DNA from: Mesotaenium endlicherianum
Taxonomy: Eukaryota; Streptophyta; Zygnematophyceae; Zygnematales; Mesotaeniaceae
Reading direction: 5' to 3'
Length of the DNA: 64,000 nucleotides
NCBI GenBank assembly: GCA_009602735.1
Contig: WELA01006130.1
Span: forward strand, 678,651-742,650
Shown here: positions 56,276-64,000 of the stretch, piece by piece
Layout of the letters: every line of letters starts with the position of its first letter
Position numbering within the stretch: the stretch's first letter is position 1
Position numbers and translations under genes: made by a program
The notes under the pieces: generated by a model
The model's database searches: none
Seen by the model: only the letters and a program-made list of their open reading frames with translations
Told to the model about the DNA's origin: nothing

Positions 56276-56412
56276 TGTCGTGCGTTAAGAGATTGGGTGC
56301 GTCTTGTCGGCATAAGCAACACACAATAGACAAGCAGGCTTTGCTGCAATGAAGTCTATAATGCAAATGGCTTTATAGCAAAAAAGGGAGTCAAGCGTCA
56401 AATGTTTTAATT
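56276..56412 (-). repeat. Terminal direct repeat R2 of D element, 137 bp
   Basis: On the minus strand it starts AATTAAAACATT directly after the G tract and ends GCACGACA. Confidence 0.8.
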
Positions 56413-56420
56413 CCCCCCCC
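56413..56420 (-). other. Polypurine tract of D element
   Basis: A run of eight or more G on the minus strand (GAGCTGGGGGGGG) between the PHD frame and repeat R2. Confidence 0.65.
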
Positions 56421-56425
56421 AGCTC

Positions 56426-56890
56426 TTAGCCTCTAGCTGATGGGCTGTGTGCGCTGCCTAAGGCTAGCTCAGTGCAGTCTCTGCAGAACCAGTGTCCAGC
56501 TGGCACGCGGGCCAGCGGTGGGTCGAGGCAGCCGGTGTGGAAGCCGAGGTTGCAGCTGTCGCAAAGCAGCATCTTGGCCTCCTGGCCAGTGTTGTGACAG
56601 ATCTGGCACGCCCAGTCCTTGGGCGGCCGCGCGTCGCGGGAACGGACCTGCAAGTCCAGGTTAGGAAGGTGGCACGGCCCACAGTTCTTCGTGTGGTCCT
56701 TGTGAAGACGGCCATCTGCGCCTTCCAGCTCCAGGACTCCTGACGCCAAGGCACGCTTGACGCGCAGGATGACCGGCGAGCTGCCGGTGTCGAGGGTGTT
56801 CTTCGTCTGGCGTCGCAGGTACACGAAGTCNTAGGTACACAAAGTCACCTGCGGAAAACTGCAACACCCGCGGATGATAGGCTCCTCCAC
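56426..56890 (-). CDS. Integrase C-terminus with PHD finger (D element)
   Basis: Counting from 56890: integrase tail (ILRVKRALASGVLELEGADG, KNCGPCHLPNLD), then a complete C4-H-C3 PHD finger. Its ligands are C95, C98, C110, C113, H118, C121, C136 and C139, with KMLLCDSCNLGFHTGCLDPP and the Trp two residues before the seventh ligand. PHD fingers read the histone H3 tail, often the Lys4 state. Placed where chromoviruses carry a chromodomain, it may direct integration; this is inference. The frame differs from the integrase core only because of a 16-nt duplication around a single N (56831), probably an assembly artefact. The decayed copy at 13702-14089 has the same finger. Confidence 0.88.
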   Translation of the reverse strand: MEEPIIRGCCSFPQVTLCTXDFVYLRRQTKNTLDTGSSPVILRVKRALASGVLELEGADGRLHKDHTKNCGPCHLPNLDLQVRSRDARPPKDWACQICHNTGQEAKMLLCDSCNLGFHTGCLDPPLARVPAGHWFCRDCTELALGSAHSPSARG

Positions 56891-57722
56891 AAGTCATGGC
56901 GTACCTCAGTGTGTCGCAATGCTGTGCGATGCTGAGGTTATCCATGGCCATGGGCATCAGGCGCCGAAAGAGCTGAGCACGCTGCCCGATAAGAGCACTC
57001 CATGTCTCGGGACTGTCCAAGTCCAAGACGTTCTCGGCCACAGTCCTGGCTGCTGCTGGCAGGATGGGCTGTCGGCCGTAGAGAAGGAAGTAGGGAGAGT
57101 GCGAGGCGAGGGAGGCCTGCTTCCTAAACCTGTACCCCATCGCCAGCCAAGGGAGGGCGTCGTCCCAGTCGGTACGGTCGTGGGCAAGGCAGTACTTCCG
57201 CAACCCTAGCTTGACGGTCTGCACCATGCGCTCGGCGAGGCCGTCAGCCTGAGGATGATCGTGGGAGGTGGTGCGGTGGTTGATCATAGAGCGCTCCAGC
57301 AGCTTCTGAAAGCTGCCCTGGAACTCCTTGCCCTGGTCGATCAGCACCTCAACGCAGCCGCCAAAACGGCTAAGGACCTGATTGAGGAAGGCCTGAGCGA
57401 TCCCCTCACTGGCCTTGCTGGGCAAGGGCACGAGCTCGATCCACTTGGACATGTGCTCAATCATCACCAAGACGTAGAGGTTGCCCTGGCGAGACTTGGG
57501 CAGCTCTCCAGCCAAGTCAAGCGACCACCTGTAGAACAGCCCCTGAATAGGAAGGGGGCTGAGGGCAACGGTGCGCGCTGTGAAGCTCGAGCGCACACGA
57601 TCGCAGAGAGTGCAGCTGCTGACGACAGCGGCGACGACCTTACTCATGCCGTGCCACCAGTACTCGGCCTGAAGAAGACTGAGGGTGCGCTTGACACCGA
57701 AGTGCCCGAGGGACTCGTGCAC
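56891..57722 (-). CDS. Integrase zinc-binding domain and DDE core (D element)
   Basis: H2C2 domain: HESLGHFGVKRT, then CTLCDRVRSSF. DDE core: first Asp in RWSLDLAGELPKS, second in EVLIDQGKEFQGSF, Glu in DGLAERMVQTVKLG, so the triad is intact. LLYGRQPILPAAARTVAENV and FSAGDFVYL lead to the C-terminal domain, which continues after the N at 56831. In frame with the RT ORF upstream except for a TGA at 57723. Confidence 0.88.
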
Positions 57723-59969
57723 TCAACGCACCAGCTGACTGCGTATGGCAGGCTCGGGGACCACCAGGACGGAGCCGTCCGCCATCACGCGCCGCACGCG
57801 CCCCTCCATGAAAATGAAGTTGCGGCTGCGTCTGAGGATGCGGTCGCGCTCGCGTGCGCTGACATCGGGTGCCAAATCCTTGGCCGTGACGTACTGCAAT
57901 ACTAGGGCGCCGTCCCACACGTCCTCGGGACCGCGCTGCAAGCTGTCCTAATCCTCTGCCGCTGCCAGGGCCAATCGCCGAGTGGTGACGGTGACCATGT
58001 CCAGGCTAGTGAGCCCTGCGGGCCGCACATCGCCGTCCACGGTGAAGGCCAGGAAGGCCGCCGCGTGCCAGGCCACCGGCTCATCCTCATCGTGGCGGGC
58101 CACAGTGAGATCCCTCGAGGAGGGCAGCGGGTTACGGCTGAGACCGTCAGCGTCCAGGTTGGTCGAGCCTGGACGGTGGTGCACGTCCAAGGTGTACTCC
58201 TGCAAGATAAGCGCCCACCGTGCGTACTTGCCGATCAAGCGCTCCGACATCATGAGCCACTTAAGTGGCTGATGGTTGGTGACCAGGCGGAAGTGCGTGC
58301 CGTAGAGATAGTGCCTGAAGTGCACGATTGCCCAGACCGCTGCCAGGCACTCCCCCTCGTAGGAGCCGTAGTTGCCTTCCGCGCGGTTGTTGCTGCGGTT
58401 GGCGTAGGCCACCACATGGTCGAAGCCGTCATGCTCCTGCACCAGCACAGCGCCCAACCCTGCCTGCGACCGGTCGGTGTGGAGGATGAAGGGCTTCGCG
58501 TAGTCAGGACGCCGAAGCATAGGAGCGCTCACCAGCAGCTCCTTGAGCTTATCGAATGCCGCCTGCTGCTCTGTTCCCCACACGTAGGCAACGCCCTTGC
58601 GGAGCAAGTCGTTGAGCGGCTTGGCTAGCTCGCTGAACCCTGGCACAAAGCGGCGGTAGTAGTTGGCGATGCCGAGGAAGGCCCGCAGCTGCGAGAGATC
58701 TGTAGGAGGTGGGATGCCTGTGATGGCCGAGATCTTCGCCAGCTGGGGTGCCAAGTTGCTGGAGGAGAGCAGGTGGCCAAGGCACTCCACCTCGAGGGTC
58801 CCAAAAGTGCACTTGCCTGGATGGCACTTGAGCCCAGCGGCCTCCAAGCGGTCCAGGACGGCAGTGATGTGCACCACGTGCTCCTCAAATGTCTGACTGA
58901 AGACGAGCACGTCATTGATGTAGCATCGGGCGAAGGACAGCCCGACCAGCTCCTTATCCATCACCCTCTGAAAGGTAGCTGGCGCGTTCTTCAACCCGAA
59001 CGGCATCACTACCCACTCGTAGAGCCACTGTGCTCCCCAGAACGTCGTCTTATGCTGGTCCTCCTCGGCGATGGGAATCTGGTTGAAGCTTTGACGCAGA
59101 TCCAGCACCGAGAACCAAGTGCACGTGCCAATGTCGTCAAAGATCTTGTCAGGCGTCGGCATAGGATATCTGTCCTGCTCGGTGACCTCGTTCAGCCTAC
59201 GATAGTCACCGCACATCCTCTTCTCGGACCAGTTGCCCGAGGCATCCTTCTTGGCTGGCATGACCGTGGGTGCGGCATAGCGAGAGGAGGACTCTCGAAT
59301 GAGCCGGCTGTCCTCCAGCTTGCCTGTCTGCGCGCTGATCAAGCCATCCTCAAAGTGGCTGTAGCGATAACGCTTCAGGAAAATGGGCTCCTGCGACGTG
59401 AGAGTAATTCGCATGGGTTCCCCCCTGTAGCGCCTGAGATCGTGCATGCCACTGGCAAAGCTGGTGCTGCGCCTCCCGTCTAGCAGTGCCGTCAACTGTG
59501 CAGCCTGCGCCTTGGTGAGTGTCCCCCCCATCTTCCATGTTGGTGGAGCTGGTGGCGTCGCCTGGCCTGCAGCTGGAGTCTCTTGTCTTGCCGCTGGGGT
59601 AGACCGTGGTGCTGCAGGTGTCATCTGCCCTGCAGCGGTTGGCGCTCGGCCTGCCGCGGGTACCTGCACTGTGGCAACTGCGGCCAGCTGCCTGGCACCG
59701 TCTGCCTGCGAGCGAGCGTCTGCCTGCGAGCGAGGAAAAAGAAAAGGTGACTGGGACTCCCAGGGTCGCTGTGAGGACTCCTCTCTCCGCCGGCCCCCCC
59801 CCAGCAAACCAGAGTCCTCCCCGCGCGGCGGGGGGGAGGGGGGGCGGGTGCGCGCTGGCGGTGCAGGCCCTGCGCGCTGAGGATGCCACGTCGTGCCTAA
59901 CGGGGTCTGATGGTCATCGTCGGTGGAGTCATCGTCCATATCATGGGCAGGCTGAGGTAGCTCGGGATG
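57723..59969 (-). CDS. Reverse transcriptase and RNase H (D element)
   Basis: Open from the methyltransferase into RT without a break. Residue numbers count from 60485. A Pro/Ala linker with TPAA repeats spans 289-313. RT is at about 370-575: motif A FSVLDLRQSFNQI (Asp kept), MPFGLKNAPATFQRVMDKEL, and the YxDD box reading CYINDVLVFS (522-525), with the first Asp now Asn. RNase H is at about 664-780: FILHTDRSQAGLGAVL, GECLAAVW, then VTNHQPL where Asp is usual. Both Asn changes fit G-to-A transitions at CpG sites. A TAG at 57948 and a TGA at 57723 replace sense codons kept in the sister copy. Ty3/gypsy type; inactive as written. Confidence 0.88.
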
Positions 59970-61255
59970 CCGGGCTGCGGCGTAGAGAGGCGCCAAGGCC
60001 TGCGTCTGCAGCAGAATCCACGTGAGGACGTTGGCGTCGATCGCCTGCCCCAAGAGGCGAATGCGGTTCACCTCAGTGAGACCGTCCACCTGCGTGAGAT
60101 GCGGCGGGAAGCCCATGGCATGCTCCATCTCCGCAGGACGCGGCCTGTCAAACACGCCAGTCTCCAGGTCGATGACCATCCCGCGCTGATCTCCGACGAA
60201 GGCGTCGCTGTCGTAGCGGCTGACAAAAGTCGGCAGCGCGCGAGTGACGTCATGCAGGACCTCACACTGCGCCATGGAGGGATGTGGTAGCGCCGTCACG
60301 CGCTGGGCCAGACGAGGGGCATCGAGGATGGAGTCGACGGTGCGTGGGTGACGTGGATGAGAGGCGGCCAACGCCTCGGAGTACCTAGCATCGCCAGGTT
60401 TGTGAAGTAGGCGCGGACGCGGTGCGCGAAGGAGCCAATCTGGGCAGCGTCGATGACGGCCTCGCGGCCGACGTAGCTGCTGCAAAGAGCGAAGTCGGCG
60501 CTAACATTGGGACGGCGATCGTGGCGCGCGGCCACGTTCTCCAGGACCCACGCGAGTGTGTGTGGCGGCTGGCGATCCTCAACAATGTTGAGGACGCGGA
60601 GCAAGTGCCAGAAGAGGGCCGTGCGGGGATCGCTGAGCGCCCTGCCACGCCCGGCTCTGGAGAAGCCCTGGCACTCCCAACCGGCGATGACGAGGTCAAT
60701 GGGCCCAAGTCGGGTGACATGCTCGACGGTGATGTCGCGGATGTCCATGGGCCAGTCTGTCTGAGCGCGGCGGAATGCGTGCGCGGGAAGGAAGTCAGGG
60801 AACCGCTTGTGGCCCAACGCCATCTGCCGACGGGCCACCTGCTGGGCCTCAGGATCGGGATCGACGTAGACGTAGCGGCGCACCGGGATGCCGGCCTGTG
60901 AGGTCGCGAGTAACCCGGTGGCGATGCCGGCAAAGAGCTTGACGAGGACGATGCCGCCGGGCTGCTCGTCTAGAGCGTCTGCGCAAATAGGAGTCGGAAG
61001 TGGGCGACACCCCATTGCAGAGGTGCCGGGCTGAGCGGGCGGCGGGAAGGTACGCGCGGCGCTGTGCTGATGTGGCGCCATGCGGAGGGCGGCCACAGCA
61101 TGGTCTGCGTAGTCACGCGTAAGGCTGGGGATGCGGTCAGTGAGCGGCTGCGGACGCTCCTCCCGTGCGTGGTCCTGGTAGGTGCGCCATCGCAGGCGCG
61201 CATCCTGCAGGGCGGTGGGAGAGACAGCGCGGGCCTGACGTCGGGCCGAGGCCAC
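59970..61255 (-). CDS. DNMT3-like C5-cytosine DNA methyltransferase encoded by a retrotransposon
   Basis: Would transfer methyl from S-adenosylmethionine to cytosine C5 in DNA. Residues count from 61255. Motif I VLVKLFAGIATGLL (103-116) binds the cofactor. Motif IV AGWECQGFSRAG has the catalytic Cys at 195 (Glu-Cys instead of the usual Pro-Cys). Motif VI is LENV (238-241). Motif VIII is AQIGSFAHRVRAYFTN (271-286). A one-base shift at about 60380 moves to the next frame, which carries motif IX-X: AEMEHAMGFPPHLTQVDG and RIRLLGQAIDANVLTWIL. FxGIATG and MExxMGFPxH are typical of DNMT3/DRM relatives. No ADD or PWWP domain is attached; it lies between protease linker and RT in one polyprotein. The frameshift makes this copy inactive, but every motif is present. 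Confidence 0.9.
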
Positions 61256-63802
61256 GCACAGCTGCTGCCACCTGTCGCGCTGGGCGCGATCCGTCTAGTG
61301 CGAGGCTGCGTGGGCCAGCTGGTCGAGAACGGGACGCAGAGTCAAGTAGGGGTGCGGGTCGAAGTAGGCCCGCTGGCGTGCGCGCATGTCTGCAGAGGGG
61401 ACTGTGCAGACGGAGCGCTCGGAGCTTTCGACCTCCTGCGGAGATCAAACCAGCCGGCGAGGGGCCAGCTGGACTCGCAGCCGGGGCTGCACTCGTGGGA
61501 CAGGCGCGTCTCGGGGCTGTCGGAGATTAGCCATGAGCCGTGTGCGTGCGGCGGCTGTAAATGGGTGACGACTGGGCGGCCTGCTGTCGGTGCGGGCCAC
61601 CTTGGGAGGAGGTGACCCGGAGGGACCGTCGCCAGCAATGTGGCTGCGAGGGACGCTGGCGCGCGGAGTTGTAGGGGCCAGCATCACAAAATGCGCCTCG
61701 GAAGATGACTGAGCGTCGTCGCCAGCTGAGAGGGGCCGGAAGGGCGGAGTGCGGCGTCGGTCTCGAGTGTCATCGTATGGCGGCGTGTTTTCGCGGGCCC
61801 GCGTGTCGTCGTAAGGAGGTGTGCGGTCCCTGTCGTCGTAGGGAGGCGTGACGGAGCGGGCGCGCGTCTCGCGGAGGGGAGTCACCTCTCGCGTCTCGCA
61901 AAGGGGTGTGAGCGATCGGGAGCGGCTCGTCTCGCGGAGAGGGGTGGTCTCTCGAGCGGGTTCGATGGTCGGCCAAGTGCGATGTGCGTAGGTCAGATGG
62001 GCGCAGATAGACGGGGTCGTGCGCTGTGGCTCGCGGACGCTGAGCCTGGGCGCTGGCTGCTGTATGGAGTGTGTGCCAGCGCTAGAGGAGGCCGCGGCAG
62101 CCCGGCTCGTTGCAAACAAATGCGCGATGCGGCGACACTCGTGGCTCGTCGAGCAGTCGTATGACACTGGTCGGCGGGGCCCAGCGGCGTTGGTGCGAGC
62201 CCTGCTGGGCCAGTCGTGAGTCACGGGCTGGCTGGGTGCGCTGAAGCCGGGCGGACCGGTAGGTACGCGCTGCCTGCGTGCCGTAGGCGCAGCTGGCGGG
62301 GGCTCCTCCGGTGGCGCCGCGCTTAGTACCTCGACGGATGCCTCTGGCAGTCGCTCCCACTGCGTCTCCTCTTCACTCTTGAGGGACTGGTCATTGGATC
62401 TGCCAGGGTAAGCTGCCTGCGGCATGGCCGCGTCTTCGGATGCCGTGGTGCAAGGCCAGGTCTCGCCGGTCTGATGCGAGGCGTCGTGAGAGGGCGGCTG
62501 AGAGTCCATACTGTACTGAATGGCCACGCCCATAGGCACGTCGTGGCGAACGCGGACGTCGGTCCTCGCGGACGGCTCGCCGCGATAGGCCGAGACCCCT
62601 TGATGAGTCGTAGGCGATGCGACCGCACTGCGAGCAAGGGCGGCGGCAGCGATGGCTGTGTTGGCCGTGGCGAGGGCCTCAATGGCATCATCCGCCATCT
62701 GCCACATCATCGCGCTGTGGGCAGTGCAGATGCGGATCTGCTCCTTGGCCTGGGCTGCCAGGACATCCGCCTGCTGCTGCGGCGTGAGATGGAGCTCGGC
62801 ACTAGGTAGGTCCGGCTCCTCGTCCTGTGACTCAAGCAGGTCCACCCCCACAGAGATCTCCTCGTCCTCGGGCCCGTCCTTATCGGTCTTGACCACTGGC
62901 CGGCCATTGTCCAGCCCCATGAAGCCATAAAGGGCGGACACTGCTGGGCGGCGATTGACAATGTCAAGGGGCAAGGATGCGGTGCGCGTCCCTCCTGTCC
63001 TCCAGTCGGGACGGTAGAAGACGCGCTCTGCCCAGTTGTCGACCGCGGCGCCAATGGGAAAGAGCACGTCCTGCCCTAGGAGCACATTGAAGGACTCGGA
63101 AGGAGTGACGAGTGCGTGCCGGTGGATGGTTGTCTCGTCTGCCGTGCCTGGGCGCAGAGTGAACAGTAGCGCCAACCTCGTGCGGCCAGCGACGGTCTCG
63201 GACGTGCCGGCGGCGGTGTTAATGCGCGTCGGTGAGTCCTCCAAGTCAGCGGAAGAAAGTCCCAGCTGACGGAAGTAGCGGAGGCTGATGAGAACCGGCC
63301 GCGCTCCTGTGTCGAACATGATGCGCTGCGGCGCCTGGGTGTTGACGAGCACGATCCCCTGCAAATTATCAAAAAACGCGGCATTAGGAGTGCTGATCAT
63401 CCTGCGCTCATGCGCAGGGCGCGCGGGCGTGGATTGCACCGCGATGGCGGCATCGGTTGTCGGCCTCCTGGCTACGATGCGCAGCGTGGCTCTGCGCGAC
63501 TGGAGCATCAGCTGAGCGGCCTGCCTCGTTGCCTCCATGGAGACGCCGAGCTCTGCAAAGGAGACCGCCGGCATGCGGTGCAGTGCTAGAGAGATGATCT
63601 CGGCGCTGAGCTGCACCGTCGTCATAGGTGAAGCGAGCGCATGTGGCGTCGGCTCTGCTGAGGTCGTGGAGGGCTCTAGGACGCGGAAGGATTGGAGCAG
63701 CCGCGGTGCCTCCTCCGTCCGGCGTCCCTGGTCTGGCCCGACGCCCTTCTGCGAAACAATGGGCCGACTGGCCGGTGCGGCGAGCGTGTGCTCGCGGCTC
63801 AC
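61256..63802 (-). CDS. Retropepsin and disordered linker with TPPY repeats (D element)
   Basis: 785 codons open to a TGA at 61445, then the same frame runs on, through one TAG near 61296, into the methyltransferase. Residues count from 63802. A helical pre-protease stretch (HRMPAVSFAELGV, EATRQAAQLML) spans about 60-110. Retropepsin: catalytic IMFDTGARPVLIS (Asp164), second landmark LLGQDVLFPIGAAV (241-254). An acidic and Ala-rich spacer spans 290-400. GPPGFS and Arg/Ser/Pro-rich sequence follow. Residues 617-687 are tandem Ser/Thr-Pro repeats: TPLRET three or four times, then TPPYDD three times and a final TPPF. The protease would release the methyltransferase and pol enzymes. The frame is probably open upstream of 63802 as well. 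Confidence 0.82.
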
Positions 63803-64000
63803 GCGCCCGACTTAGGAGCGGTTGCCGAGTGGCTGCGCGCGTGCGTAGCAGGCCAGAATGGCCGCTGCTGGCGCAGCCGGCAAAGTTGCCGCGCATCCTG
63901 CCGCGGAGCCTGTCGCAGCGCCGTCCGCGCAACTCGCCGCGAGGTCTGCCGCAGCAACTGCTACGCAGCTTGTCGCGAGGCCTGTCGCCGCGCCTGCCGC
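63803..64000 (-). other. Low-complexity GC-rich region upstream of D protease
   Basis: Irregular repeats around CCTGTCGC and CGCCTGCCGC, Ala-rich when translated on the minus strand. Probably the end of gag or a spacer; nothing diagnostic before the window edge. Confidence 0.35.

Larger units (their letters stand above)
55139..64000 (-). mobile_element. Family D retrotransposon with methyltransferase and PHD finger, better copy, incomplete
   Basis: Minus strand from the window edge down: protease ORF, TPPY-repeat linker, DNMT3-like methyltransferase, RT, RNase H, integrase, PHD finger, G tract, terminal repeats. Only four in-frame stops, one frameshift and one assembly-related shift interrupt what reads as a single long polyprotein. 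It is inserted in RT of the older B2 element. gag and the 5' end lie beyond 64000. Confidence 0.85.

Noticed and set aside
57255-60025. Long plus-strand open frames opposite the D polyprotein (for example 57255-57905, 58065-58628, 58773-59483)
   Set aside because: GC-rich coding DNA leaves open antisense frames; none has a domain, and the minus strand carries clear RT, RNase H and integrase motifs.
59970-61255. Bacterial restriction-modification methyltransferase or bacterial contamination
   Set aside because: It is embedded in a Ty3/gypsy polyprotein, present in two D copies plus a relic, and has DNMT3-type FxGIATG and MExxMGFP signatures.
1-64000. CRISPR arrays, rRNA or bacterial operons
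   Set aside because: No regularly spaced repeats with unique spacers, no rRNA-like blocks; all sizeable coding sequence is retrotransposon.

Overview
The window is eukaryotic repeat DNA: layer on layer of Ty3/gypsy-type LTR retrotransposons and their remains. I see no convincing host gene. Interstitial TTTAGGG/AAACCCT telomere-like motifs, an initiator-Met-tRNA-type primer site and chromodomain integrases point to the green (streptophyte) lineage. Retrotransposons carrying C5-cytosine methyltransferases have been reported from charophyte algae and dinoflagellates, so a charophyte (Chara-like) genome is my best guess, held loosely.

Three families account for most of the window. Family A has LTRs running TGTAACGA...CGTTACA. 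Its integrase is at 1-1461 (+), its LTRs are at 1783-2703, 8206-8837/9793-10126 and 8838-9792, and RNase H-integrase fragments lie at 23.5-25.3 and 39.7-40.9 kb (-). Family B is a chromodomain element with LTRs TGTAATGAATC...GATTCATTTCA and the order gag, pol, then an extra ORF3. One nearly complete copy (45828-54729, target duplication ACTTG) sits inside an older copy (43.7-55.1 kb). Another copy (25.3-39.0 kb, -) is interrupted by an oppositely oriented copy (31.5-36.8 kb, +). Family D lies on the minus strand (12.4-23.5 kb and 55.1-64.0 kb). It encodes one long polyprotein: gag, protease, a Ser/Thr-Pro repeat linker, a DNMT3-like cytosine-5 methyltransferase, reverse transcriptase, RNase H, integrase and a C-terminal PHD finger. 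A third, more diverged methyltransferase relic lies at 11.0-11.8 kb (+), just after family A LTRs.

Region by region: 1-2.7 kb is the 3' end of an A element. 2.7-7.9 kb holds a CT microsatellite around an assembly gap, nested B LTRs and a decayed ORF3. 8.0-10.1 kb is an A LTR split by another A LTR. 10.1-11.9 kb is a protease plus methyltransferase relic. 12.4-23.5 kb is a decayed D element joined to A sequence. 23.5-25.3 and 39.0-40.9 kb are two tandem copies of an A/D hybrid, separated by the B element at 25.3-39.0 kb. 40.9-43.4 kb has no recognisable gene. 43.4-55.1 kb is B within B. 55.1-64.0 kb is the better preserved D element, cut by the window edge.

Two systems deserve attention. The first is the D element, which pairs a DNA-methylation writer (DNMT3-like) with a histone-reader type domain (PHD) on its integrase. 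The second is ORF3 of family B, an unrecognised coiled-coil protein. It comes in strongly diverged versions on nearly identical pol backbones, and its module starts exactly at an internal polypurine-tract-like motif. Both systems are seen here as damaged copies; function is inferred from architecture.
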